This document shows, piece by piece, positions 11,101-24,044 of a DNA stretch of 64,000 bases; the first letter of the stretch is position 1, and each line of letters begins with the position of its first letter. Under the pieces are notes generated by a model. The model was not told the DNA's origin, did not search any database, and saw only the letters and a list, made by a program, of their open reading frames with translations. The translations under genes and the position numbers were made by a program. Source of the DNA: Brachypodius melanocephalos (Eukaryota > Chordata > Aves > Passeriformes > Pycnonotidae); NCBI GenBank assembly GCA_013398615.1, contig VZSR01003371.1, forward strand, positions 8,100,197 through 8,164,196, given 5' to 3'.

Positions 11101-14100
11101 GTTTAAATTAATCCAGGAGATACTTTCATTTGCACAGAAGCAACCAATTACATTCAGTGAGTTCTGTTTATTTTGGGGGTTTTTCCCTCCCTTTTTCAGT
11201 TTCTGCAAACCAGGGCAGAGGAGAGGAGCTGCTCTCAGGAGAGACAGCGAGTAAATCAGCAACTTCCTACAAAACAATAGCAATATTTTAAAAAGTCCAA
11301 CCATATTCTACCTGTCTTTGCAAGACCTTGTCTCCCTATGAACAGATTGAGCTTCGTGTAACAGCAGAGAACTGAAAAAGGCCCACAAGGGCCTCTCTTT
11401 CAGCTTCTAGCTGCTAAGTTAAAAAAGGAAAACAGATTTGTTCTCCAAACAAATGTTTCTAATCCAAATTAACATGCATGTAGATAAGAGAGATGGCTGA
11501 TTTCATCTAAAGATACACAGGCTATTCTGAGCTCTGCACTTAAGCAGATATTTTGGGATATTTCTCTGTGCCTTCTGGGACCATCTACATTACACTTGAG
11601 GAGGTTTTAACTTTCTCACTGAGAGTTTTTTTCAGTGGTGCCTTTTATCTCAACTTTCAGTTTGCTCCCCTTATGACCCACAGGGTTAAACTCACTTTAG
11701 AGACTGCCACACATAAACACTGAGTGCTGGAAATTTGATTGGGAGACTGTAAAGAAAAAGACCACAGTAAGAAGTTTTCCTGTTTTCCTACACACTGTAC
11801 CCTAAAATTTTAACCTAGAATGGGTCATGCACTGGAGCTGCCAATCTCAAATACTTCAAAATTCCCTGTAGCCTCTACCAGTTATTTTTCATCATCATTG
11901 ATCAAGTGCATATTTATACCACCTCACTAAGGGAGGAAGACTAATGCTCCAGTAAACCTCCTCAGAGTGAACCAGTTTCACCATACTCAAAAAATTAAAT
12001 TTCCTACAATAATTCCAAATTTGTCTTAGTTTTAGTTTTATTTTTTAAATTTTGACGTTTTGCTAATTTATTTCCCCAGATGTCTTCATAAACTGGAAAC
12101 AAAAGCAAGCAATGAGTGGGTAGGTTTACTTCCCTCACTTAATATTATAGTCACAGATACATCTTTCCTTCCTGATTAAATATAATACATGTTAAAAAAT
12201 GCAGCTCTTGAAAAATATTTAAATTATTTAAATTCAATACAAGTACTGTCAGTGATAATTAAATTCTGTTTTAATCTTCTGGTTTGGCACAGATTAACTA
12301 AGTCACTGACCCACAAAATTAGGTGCTTACACCACTTCCAGGTGATTCACTGAACTGATGCTGCCATAATGCAGAACACAATTAAAACTGGAGAAGACCC
12401 TACCATCCCCAAAAGATTCAACTGGATACATGCCTTTCTTTTAGCCTGCCCTTCATGTGGTCTCTGTGCTTGTTTGAGTTAATCAGGAAGAAATGAAGCC
12501 ACTCAGAAAGTTTCTTTTGATGACAGGAGAAAATGATATCTAGTTAAAATTCAGCCATGATCAAAGGCACAAATGATACAAAAGACTGGAAGGGAACCTG
12601 GCACCAGATGGTAGAATGAGACCACAAAGGGACAACAGCAATAAATATGATTCTATATCCAGGAGAACATGTGCAAAATAACATGCACTGATCACCATAT
12701 CCTGCTATAAGCACACAATATTATTTAAATTTAATCATTAAAAAGATAGAGCTGACATAAGGACCTTGTTATCCTCTCAAAGGCTGCCTCTTATTACTCC
12801 CACATGTAAAGTAGCAATACTGCTGAGGGGTTGCTGGTGATGCATTTTGCTGCTTTTGTTCAAGATGAGGCCCAAAGGTGACTCTGCCTGACTCCCATAA
12901 AGCATGAAAAATAATACAAATATGTTAGTGAATCATAGACCTGAATATATAACAGCTACAAGGAAAAATGTGTGCTCAAAAAAGATCTGTGCTGAGAACT
13001 AAAGATCTTTCTTTTCTTCTGATCACAGATGGAGTATTAAAAATTAATGTAAGTTCTACCAGAAAAGAACTTGACAGTCCTATTTTGAGACTCATTTCAC
13101 TTCATCTCTTCTCCCTGTCTCACAGAACATTAATGCCAAAACATTCAAAAGAAGCTCTCTGGGGCTTGCTTTTCACATTCACAGAGGTGCTGGGAAGCAT
13201 TTTTGAAAAAGAGATTTGGAGTGCTGCAGATACCTGATGAGAGAAATACTGGAGAGACCCTGATGCTTTTGAAGCAGATCCTTGGCACTTTCCAAAGAAA
13301 AATAAGATCCTCCAAGGTTGGCACTCCCCAGAAAATTGGGAGTTCATCTCAGATAGCAAGAACCAACAGCCATTTCCAGTGATACTAGCGTGACAACTCG
13401 GAGGATTTTATCTTCACTTTCAGAATACACTTCTGAGACAAAAATCTGACTTAACACCAGAAGAAAAATGGTGCTAAATTAGTCAAAATACAATGCTTTA
13501 AAAGATATTTAAGCACTTTAAAATTACATATCAGTGTACTAAGAATCTATACCACACCAAATATCTGTCCCATGATAATATGTAAGTATCTTAATATTTG
13601 TTTTTTATATCAAGGTTCCAACTCTTTGGAGTGGCATAGCCTATGAAAAATAAACAGAGAATTTTAAGAGATAAGGGATTTTAGTTCAAATTTTATTTTT
13701 CTGCATTTATTGAAAGAATTTACAAAACATCTATCAGTGGAAACTTCAGACCAAATATAAAATCATATTTTTTTGTTTTTCTCATACAATCCTTGGAAGA
13801 CAATATTTCTAGCCTGTAATATTCAGGCGTGCTCTACTCATGTTCCGCTTAAAGATGTGCTGAATTGCCAACAGACGGCAAAGCTACTGGGTAGAGATAG
13901 CAAAGGGGCAAAGACCAGGTTGGAGGCTGTCCTTGCAGGATCCCACGCTGCCAGGGTTTTCAGCAGCACAATACTCAGCCCCACAGAGCCATCACAAACA
14001 GCCTGCTGACCCCAGTGTTGCTGTCCCAGCTTCACCAATGTCTGCATGGGCATAACTCATGCCAGACCCACATGCAGCATCCTGGCTCCCCAAGTTATTT

Positions 14101-17100
14101 GTAAGAAACTCATTAGTTTCTGTATTTCTATTTCAAATATAGGTTGCACAAAGTCCTGTGTGGGGAGGGCAGGGTGCTGCTGCTGTCTCACTGCTGTATC
14201 ACTGCTTGTCCCAGGGTCCCCTAGAGAGCTACAGAGTCCTGCAATCACTGCTCTGTGCCATCCTCCAGTCAGGCTATCGTGCATTCAATGACATGAAAGC
14301 ATGAGTGTTTCCATTTTGGGAAAAGCACTAACAAATTGTAAAGGATTTGCAGAGAGGTAACAAATTGGATGGGGGATTAAGCATTGACTCATCATGAGAA
14401 ATAATTTGAGCTGTTGAATTTGGTTTTTTCCTCGGCCAAATAATGACTAATTTGATAGTCAAGGGTCTGAAAAAACAACTTGAATAGAGCAGGCGAAGAC
14501 ACAGTTCTGAGGGGTCAAGAGAATCAGCAAAGGGCAGTAGGGAGAGTAAAAGAGCAGCTAAAAGGTCTTGATTGCTAAACTGTGGGAACAATACCAGTCG
14601 TGGGTTAACTCTGGGAACAGCTCCATCGGTTAGTCAAATACTCCTCTCTTTTCTAAAAACCCAACATTCTGGAACAAAACCTCTGCCAGTGTAAAGTAAT
14701 CCAGTGCTATTGATATCATCAGGTTTCCATGATTAAAGAGCTGATTTAGAGCTGCTAAATTTTGAACAGAGATGAGAAATGCCTTTTCATCCACATATCA
14801 AACTGAACTCTGTGGGAGAGATTTCTTCAGCCTGCAAGGCATCATGACAAGACCTTTAGCAGCTCTAAGGCTGTCATTGGTCATTTTAATCATACCATTA
14901 ACAACCTGAGCTACTGTGACATTGAGATCCCTGTGAAAACTGGGAATTTGCATTTTTCTAACTTCCCTCAATCGTTCATATCACTGAGTTATCTTTTACT
15001 ATCATTAGGGAACAAAAAAAGAACTAGTGTCTCATAAAAAAAAATTAATTTTACTGGTCAAAAATTTTATTAGTCCTTCCTTTAAAGCACTGCTAAGCAA
15101 GACAAATTTGGAGAACAGATATCCAGAGAAATTTTGAGTTTTCCCATTTCCTTGAAGATTATTGTGATAGAGCTTGAATCACACCTTCTTTCTCCCTGGA
15201 GTAAACTGCATGGTACCAGAAGGCAAGTCCAACCTCTGTGAGGAAGCCAGGGTGTCAGAGTAAACTAGATACTCCACCTTAAGTTGATCCTCTTCTGCTT
15301 CCAGTTGCCAAACAACAGCCACCCTCAGGCCTCATCACATCAATGCCATGGCAGTGGGGGAAATGACAAATCTGTAGGCCCTGGGATCCATTTATCTGGG
15401 TTTGTGCAGGTTCATATCACAATATGAAAATCAACTGAAAATCAAAAGATGGCTGACACTCAAGGGCTGAATCTGAGAGCATCAGATTTGGACACAGAGG
15501 TTCTGAAGTGCCAGGGCAATTACAGACATTCAGCCATTGCAGGAAGAGCCTGGAGAAACCCACTATTCATCCACATGGGGTAGGCTGCATTTCCATCCAA
15601 TCTTCCCTTCATTATGCTTATTAGGACACTAGGTGGGAAGATTTATGGAAGCTCTAACACTAAGAATTTTATGTTTATGAAGAATTCATGCTGAATACCT
15701 TGATTCAGCCATAAATGGATATCTGGTAATTTCATCTGAAAGTGAGAATGTGACAGTATTCATATTATTACTCTCTATGTACCACTGACTGCAGAAATTG
15801 GTAGGCTGCAATCTCAAGGGAAAATGTAGATTCAGTAAGATTCTTGGGTTTATTCCTGTAACAGCTTGCATTCTTGAGCAAAGAAAAGTAAGTGGCACAG
15901 CTTTCTTCCTAGTTTGTTTAATTTGCATTTTGCAATCCTGCTCAGCTGCACAAAATTAAAAACTGAAAAGGCTGTCTGTGGAAAACTGATTAAAGACAAC
16001 AAAGAAACCCCACAGGAAACCAAAACCACAGGGGAAAAAAAAAAAAGGAAAGAAAATGTGAGAGTACCATCACAATAGCCTAAGAGAATGCGTCAAGGAA
16101 AGAAGGGTGTGAATAACCTGTCTTTCAGCTGATATGAGAAACCAGAGGGCAGGTAGAAACTTTACAAGCTGAGGAAGGTGGAGGAACCATGGAAATTGCC
16201 TGAGCTTCCAGCAGTAGATAAGGGAAGACGGGCTGGCAGAGATGCAAAGAGCAAATGCTGTTCATGTCTCTGTTCAGCTCTAAGGCCAGAGATTAAAATA
16301 ATAGAGTAGGAGGTAATTTATGAATAAGAAGAATAAACAGGTGGTTTTAGAAGGAAGGGACGTACCCTGGGTTTGAATGGCTTTTCAGAACCACTGTCAC
16401 TGTGTTCCTCTGGGTCTGGAAGAAAGGAGCTTACAAGTGCCACATTTGGTTGGCTGGAGCGATTGCAGATGCTCAGCAAGGAACCCATCAGAGAGAGGAG
16501 AGCAGGAGTGTGCCGAGCAGCCTGAGAAAGCTCAGGGAGAAAAGGGCTCAGAGGTGTAAGTGACTGTCAGAGCACTGGAGTGCAGGCTCCTCAATAGCCA
16601 CACCATCTGAGTTTTCAGATGGCTTGACATCTTTTTTGTCACTTTTAGAGGAACTTACACCATAGATTACATTTCCATTCAGTGCTGTTACAGTAGTTTC
16701 CTAGGGTAGACAAGAATCAAACTTTGTTTTTCTTTAATGTGGTTCATTCAGTGAGCAGACTTCATAACTGAGGTGGTCTTACATGACCTTCACAAAAGAT
16801 TTCTTCAAATTTAGACTTGGAGTCTACTGATGAAAACCTTCAAGTAAAATCTTGGCTTACCTCCACTGGAAGTCAGTAAAGTCAAGATCTTTCCCTGAAC
16901 TTATTTTCTGATGCAGGAATCTTATTTTCTGCCCACTAACAAAATGAGTGGGATGTAAAACACAGATGAGATACAAGCAGCCCTCAGAAGAGAGGCAGAG
17001 GCAGCATCCCTCCTTTGTGATAAAGGCCCTGCCCACGAAACTTCACCATCCTGTACATGGAGTCTGCTCTCTCTCATACACAGCATCTCAAATTTCTACC

Positions 17101-19320
17101 AAAATTCCAGCCTGGCCAAATTGGTGTTTTCCAAGAAGAGAGATCCCAGCCTGAGCTGTCACACCCAGAGAAGAACCCTGAAGCTCCATCTAGAAAAGCT
17201 CAAAAGGGAGCTGTAACTTCCACACATGCAGTTGTGTTTTATGAGTAAGGGCTCTCTGCCACTCCTTTTTTCTCGTGGTGCTGGCACAGCAAGCTCCTTA
17301 GGATGAGAGGAGAAGGAGCATCCTATTCTTCTATCCTAAATAGCTTTCTCCCAAAAATTCAGATCCACTGTCAACTCTGAGCTATGCTTAGCCATCATGA
17401 GAAGCACGATTTTAAATGCTGAGAATCTTTGAGCAAAAGATCAGCAGAGAGATTCAATATGACCTTATTTGTCTTCCACTGCTGGGTATCTTCTAAACCA
17501 CATTTCATGCCATTTGATCCTTTCCTGGCTGTGTGGTCTTTTATCTGTCTGTGCCTCAGGTGTCCTGAGAATAGCAGTTCTAGTACTTATCTGGCTTCCA
17601 GCAAGGTATTAAGAATAGAAGGATAATGAAGTATTCAGACTACTGTGTGAGAAGCTCAAAAGATATTTTAAATGCCTAAAGCAGGCTTCATTAGCAATGA
17701 TAACAATAAGGGTCTGATTAGCTGAAAAACCAGATTTCAAGCTGAAAGCCAGTCTGAGCTGAGAAGTGCAAGGAGTGATCAGCAGCCTTTTGTAACACAA
17801 AGGTCCCATGTCACCAATCAACATTTTGTTTTCCCGTGATAAAAGACAAATATGAAACATAAAACCTAAAAAATGTTTAAATATTTCCATGGAGGCACAA
17901 ACCACACAGACCCAATCTCCAGTCCCATGCTATGGAGAAAGGGCACTGAGCAATTTATTGAGTTTCAGAAAACACTCTGAATTGTGCATCAGGGTTGACA
18001 GCTGCAAGCAAAGAGAACAGAGTGGTTGGATATGTAAGGACAGGAATTACAAAAGTGAAAAGAAGGTAGTAATGAGTCTGCCACTTATGATCAGGCCTCA
18101 TTGAAGTATCATTTGAGTGTTAGCCTTGGTTGGAAAAAGAAATCAAATTGGGAAAGTGGGTTAAGTAAAACTACTCTAATGCTAGGAATGAAGATTTTTC
18201 TTGGAAAGTGTTTGATGATTTCAATTATTTTGGTAAAGGAAAGGAAACTTGGAAACTTAAAGATATGTTGGATAGTTTGCTCCTAATTTCGTGGATACAA
18301 ACCTGTATATGACACAGCAGGATGCAGTGAAATGGATGAAACATGCACAACAAAACTTAGGTTGTGTCCCAGAGGAGATGTTTTTTGGGTTTTTTTTGCA
18401 TCTTGACATTTTGACTGTCCACAGTGGACTGCTCAACAATTTGCACTCTGGTGATAATGAATTGGACACTGAAATGAAGGTACTTCTCTTATGGTTTATA
18501 GTATTGTAAGGCATCTAGCCAAAAAGTGACTGGAATGATGTGTAGTTCTCAACCCTCAAAACTACCTTTAGAACCATATGGAGCCTATGACATCTAACAT
18601 ACCTGCTTTGCAAAATGTTTCATTTGCATAGAGAATGTATGAGAAGCCTGGCTGGGAGCAGCTCTTGGTTCATGCATTGCTCACTTACAGAAAAGAGCAG
18701 AAGCACCAAGTTTGCATCATGCACCCTCCTGTCCTGGCAAGGAAAATCTGCCATGAAAGGGAGAAGAATCAGGGATATGCAGAAATGGGACCAGTCATTT
18801 GGCCTGTTTCCCACTCATAAGCCACAGGGAAAAGCAGCTCCAGCTCAGAGAAGGAGTTGGCTGCATATATTGTGCCAGGTGACATTTTGCTCCCCCAGGC
18901 TTCTGGTACTGAAAGATATTCATATATTTACAACCTTTCTTAAGGTCATCTCTGCTGTGCCTCCAGCTGAGCCATTAAATATTAATTGGACTACTTTCCA
19001 AAAATAAAGAGCAGAACCTCTAATTTACTTGTGTAATTAACACCTCCCACAAAACAGGTGTCCTCCTGAACCAGACTGAATATACTGAAATATGCTATGT
19101 GCTTTTGAGACAGACACACAGTTGCTTGTTCATTCCATATGCACGAGTGCACATTATTATTTTGGGGAAAAAAAGCACCTCAAATGCAACAGAAAATATG
19201 CCCTCTAGATGATGCAGTCAAACTTTCCCACTCGCACTAGATAGTTCTCTTCTGTTTATGTTTTTTGTTTGATATCTTTTTTTAAGCATTTCATATAGTC
19301 TTGAATATCTTCTTATAGGC

Positions 19321-19397
19321 TGGTTTTTTGTGGGTTTTGTGATTTTGTTTTGATTTGGGGTTTTTTTGTTTGTTTGTTTGTTTTGTTTTGTTTTTTT
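19321..19397. repeat. T/G-only low-complexity tract
   Basis: The plus strand is almost entirely T and G, with (TTTG)n near 19368-19390. It is one of seven such tracts in the window. Confidence 0.85.
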
Positions 19398-19525
19398 CCC
19401 AATAAGTCTCAATGCTGCTAAATTTATCAAAGAGCTCAGATTTTTATCCACAATTGTAAAAAGCACTTACAGTGCTCTGGCCATATCCAAGCACTTACAT
19501 TAAGAAACTTGGATTGTCACTTAAA

Positions 19526-19615
19526 ATCATAGAGCCATTTAAGTTGGAAATTACTTTTGAGATCATAGACTCCAGCTGTAATCATATTTTACCATGTAAC
19601 AAGCCTAACATTGCA
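19526..19615 (-). mobile_element. CR1 LINE 3' fragment, inverted
   Basis: The plus strand reads ATCATAGAGCCATTTAAGTT, then GGAAATTACTTTTGAGATCATAG and a diverged TCCAGCTGTAATC. This is the reverse complement of the last ~90 bp of CR1. It is an old, diverged copy. Confidence 0.75.
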
Positions 19616-21559
19616 ATTAGTTCTGAAATTTAAGTTCAATACCAGCATTACTCACATTAAGACAAGGTAAATATGTATTCAGTAATCACTGAGCTGCACA
19701 GATTATTTGCAGAGTTTATTAGATGCTGATTTACCCAGATGAATAAAATGCCTGCTCTTCAGTGAGGCTAAGGAATTTGTGGAGAGAAAATTCACAGAAT
19801 TTGAGGTCCTCAATGCTCAGCTGCCATCTAAGCTCAGAGACACCAAAGTTCTCATCCAAGAAAACAAATTTTGTAGTGAAGCACATCCATCCTGTCAGGA
19901 TTTAACAGGCCAGGAGCAAGGTCATACCTAAACCTTTTGGGAATCTGTAGTCTAAGCAATACTTCCACTTTATTGCCTCAGAAACTGCCAGTCTCAGAGC
20001 TTACCTTAAAAAAAAAACAAAACAAAAAAAAACCAACAACAACAAAAAAACAAAAAACACAAAAAAACCCCTTTATTTTCTTTTTGAAGAGGTGACCCTC
20101 TTTTTCATAAATGAATATCAGAACATTCACCTATGAAATGAGGAACACAGACTCAATTTCTCCCTCTGAAAAGACAGATTCAAAATGCCATCCTGGATCT
20201 CACCTGAAAACATCCAAATCATCGGGTTTGGGAATATTTTGGTGAACATGTGTTACAAATTAAAGTTTAATGTCTCCTCAGTTGCAGGGACTAATTAAAA
20301 GTTTGTTGCGCTCCAGAGTTTATATCCTGACTGCCATTGGGTGGAGGATGTCATTCAGGGGAGGTGCAGTTCTCAGCTCCAGTCTCTGCAGAAAAAAATA
20401 CATGTTTGGAGAAGAGGAGAGGACTTTGTGAATTTGTATTGCAACAGGAGCTGAAAAACCACAGCCCGGGAATTTTTGTGGTCCCTACTGCTCTGAGAAA
20501 ATTTCTCATGCACACTCTTTTAACAACTTGCCATCCTTTCCCCTCAGCCGCCCCAGGTGGGTGACAGCACCTCCTGCTAAGGAAATCAGTTTTAGGCAGT
20601 TCCTGCTGACCCCTGCGGCATTTCCACCTCCACAGCACACCTGCTGAGTATTTGCCAGTCTCTTGTCTCTTAGCAAAGGCACTCCAGTCCTTTGGGGTGA
20701 GGAAATCCAGGTGAAGTTTCCTAGAGCACTACTTTGAGTTGGCAAGAGCATGTCAATGGCAAGAGGCCATTTTGTACATTAACCTTCATCTTTGCTGGAA
20801 ATCTGATCCAAACTAAACCCTGCTGCCAGGACTGTGCACCCCTTGTTTTATCTAAAATGTCAATATGCCAGCAAGAGGGAATCCACAACCTCTGGTGAAT
20901 GTTCCCATCATGACAGACATGGGTAGCACTAAATCCTTGGATACCCTTTGGGGCATTCCAGAACAATGGGGGCAGAGTGTGGTTCCCCCCTGGTTCCTCC
21001 TGTCTCTGATTAACCCACAGCATGGTGAATGGAGCACAAATCTAGAGAGTTCTGCCTGTGTCAGGAAGCCAAGGGAATGACAGCGAGACCTCTCACTGAA
21101 TGTTTCCTGCTTTGTTAAAAAGGTAGAGCAAGACCTTCTCTGGTGAGGAGTGGTTGGTGAGAAGAGAGAAATGAAAAATTTACCTGTGTACTGAGCAAGG
21201 GGAGATGCCTTTTGTCAAGGCTAAACAAGGCTGTTAAACCTCATTTAACAGGACTGAGACCACTACAGCTTTCCTTAGTTTCTGGGCTGCAGCACCGTAG
21301 ATCTTGGCTTCCTAATTCCATGTGGAAATGAAATCTAAAAGATGTTCTGCAACACCTAGTGCAGACTCAAATGTTTCTTTTTTTTCCATCTAGACCTGAG
21401 CACTTCCAGAAATATTCAATGTTTAGTGAGGTTGAGTGGTATTGTAAATTGTATCCCCTCAACTGGTATATGTAAGCATCATTAATTAACCTAATGGCAG
21501 AGGTAGCATTTTAACTAGGTTCTGTTTTATTCTGTTTTAAAATGTGGCTTATAGCTTCT
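19616..21559. other. Intergenic DNA, including an A/C-only tract at 20008-20070
   Basis: The tract is A and C only on the plus strand. The remainder shows no gene. Open frames near 20337-21080 have no family resemblance. Confidence 0.55.
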
Positions 21560-23806
21560 TAGCTTTAAAAGTTTATTACTTTAATAGCTTTAAAGTTTAT
21601 TATTTTTTTTCCTCCTCTACCATTTTCTCTAATAATAACGCTTTATTTCATTTGTATGTCTTGAAGGTGACATTTTAATACACTTAACTGTATGTAAGAT
21701 ATTCCTTTCCCAAAGTGAGGACCGTTTTGTTTAGAAAACCAAGGGTAAGCTAACAACTGTAGGTATCATTAAGCTCATGTTTATTCATGGACAGCTACTG
21801 TAAGCTATTAAAACTTTCTGGCACAAAACTGACTAAAAAATTACTGAAAATTTAGCATCCCTCCCACTCCCCACAGAGTTATCAGGTCCTTGTGTTGCAG
21901 CTGAAATGAGAGACTGGAACATCAGGTTTTTCTAGCAGCATGGAAGAGGGGGAGGCATGGGGAAACAGGAAGACAGTTAAACTGAAAAGATTCCATAGAC
22001 AACTTTTTTTTTTTTTCTGAAATACTGTATTTACACAAAATTGAAGAGAGTACAAATACTTTACTAAGAAGACAAAACCATTATAGTACATTCAATTTAA
22101 ACACAGGCAGAACTATAGATGCAAAGCACAGAGGCCAAAGGTACTTGCATGGGGGAAAGAAAAAAAAAAAAAAGAGCATCATAAAGGCCCCAGAGATTAA
22201 AAGCAGGAGGTAAGAGAACAGTTTATTTGTTAGGCAGCATCATCTTTCCTTGACTTCAGTGGGATTGAACTAGACACTCTCCTTCCTCGCTGTGGATGGT
22301 GGGAAAAACCCTCTCAATGTGCTGACAGCTCAACACTGATTTTGCAAAACAGTTGAGTGTGTACTTAATTTCCAGCATGGAAATAGAAGCGTTAGCTTCA
22401 AAGAAAATTGTATTTGTGCCTAATCACATGCTTATATGTTTAGTTTGACCAGAAATAGCCTTCTCAATGCTTTATAGGGTCAAGTGCATTGTTACATAAA
22501 AAATAAGAGTACTTTACTTTCATCTTTCTTTTTATTTTTCTTAAAATATACTTTAGAATTGCTTTACTTTTCCTCTTATGTACTCAATTAGAAAATAGTA
22601 GTTTATTGAGTGCCATAGAATTCTTAAATTTTAAGAAATGTCTTACATAATCAAAGGAATATTGTTCAAAAATAATTCCCACATTTTTCCAAAACCTGTT
22701 TAAATTTAAAAAGAAATAAAAGAGAAAAATACATATAATAACAAAGCAGCTTTATATTTCTGGGCATTTGGCAGCAGGTCTGTTATAATATTTCTCACAT
22801 TTCTTGTTGTCAGTTAAAATCACCAGATTGATCATCATTAAAGAAAAGATTGTACAGTATTATGACAATCCACCATATATAGCCAATGCATGAAATATTT
22901 TACACATTATATATCTCTTAAAAAGAATTAATATATTTTAGCCTTTTCTTTGAAAACAGATAGCTTTTGAAGTAATATATCTTAAACACAATGGTATCTG
23001 TCACTTCTACTGATTTTTTTTTGCTTGAATAGGACTACTAGCTCAGTGATGGAACTACAGTGCTATTTAACTAAATTCCATTCATGTCTTCGTTACTGTT
23101 GCTGCAGTTATTGTAATCACATACCACTGAAGTGCTAAATATTAGTAACTCAGATATGTGGACTTTGGTTATGCTTGATAGAATACTGGCATATCAAATA
23201 TATGTACCACTTTCTAAAGGCTATGTTACAATCATGATGCCTAGTAATAAATAATAATAATAGTAATAGTAATAATAATAATAATAATAACAATCTCAGA
23301 TTCAAAGTGCTGACTCACTTGAGGCACCAATACAATAAATCAATCAATTAAAAGATCTATTTTTAATGTTCAAAGCTAACAGCAGATCCTGGGCTGCCCA
23401 GTTGCAGGTGCAGCACAGAGAATCTGAACCTGTCCTTCCAGTGTGGGGATTCCTGTACTCCCAGGAGACGCTGGAATATCATGTCTGAGAGGGACTGCTC
23501 CAAGACATACCAAGTCTTCAGGCATTAAACATTGAGAGCTGTCTAAGCTCCTCTAAAGCCTCGAGAGGCTCTCTTAAAACCCCTCAAGCCAGCTCTGTTC
23601 ACTGGGGAACAAGGCTTTGCCAGGAGCTGTGCTTGGCTGCAGACCAGGGAAGAGCATTTTCATGAAAGTCCACGATGAACTGTGTCACATTAATGCAGCC
23701 TTCACACCCTGGAGAAACTGTCACCACTGTCAGCATGGGAGGAGAAAGGCAGTTTTCCAGCAGCAGCAAACACCTGTCTCCCTGGAATGGGAATGCTTTC
23801 ATGTTG
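21560..23806 (-). other. GPR78: GPR78 3' untranslated region and candidate polyadenylation signals
   Basis: The transcript end cannot be fixed from sequence alone. Minus-strand candidates are ATTAAA at 23367-23362 and AATAAA at 22607-22602, 22536-22531, 22227-22222, 21602-21597 and 21577-21572. The region also holds an (ATA)n microsatellite at 23244-23290. No coding potential is seen. Confidence 0.35.
23244..23290. repeat. (TAA)n microsatellite
   Basis: About 15 TAA-like units with a few TAG variants. It lies about 520-560 bp past the GPR78 stop codon, perhaps within the 3' UTR. Confidence 0.9.
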
Positions 23807-24044
23807 TCAGTTTGTTCTGTGCAAGCAGTAATCGTTTTCCGTGTCGAGAGAGCTGTTGTACCCCGACGATGGATACAGGTCCCTCTTAAGTATCCTGTTG
23901 ACGATGTTGATCAGAACTTTTTTGTACTGTTGACGTAAAAGTGAGTAAACAAATGGATCTGATGCAGCCTTACTGTAGGTGAGGCACTTGCTTATAATTC
24001 CCCAGTAGTAATTTATGGTAACAAAAGGAATGAGCTCTATCAAC
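23807..24044 (-). CDS. GPR78: GPR78 coding exon 3 (loop 3 extracellular, helix 7, C-tail)
   Basis: The acceptor is TTTAACAG just above 24044. The exon completes Arg261 and encodes residues 262-339, ending at TGA (23809-23807). It contains the WGIISKCLTYSK segment before helix 7, the DPFVY motif, and a cytoplasmic tail with a basic helix-8-like stretch (RQQYKK) and an acidic SLDTEND segment. The extension upstream of 24044 in the same open frame is intron. Confidence 0.93.

Larger units (their letters stand above)
6721..19525. other. Intergenic DNA between CPZ and GPR78, left part
   Basis: No gene is supported. It holds a 24-base A run at 7845-7868, a T-rich tract at 8162-8193, and a small 8-bp-stem inverted repeat (AAAAGAAT and ATTCTTTT) near 10495-10516. 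Short open frames throughout have no recognisable family. Confidence 0.55.
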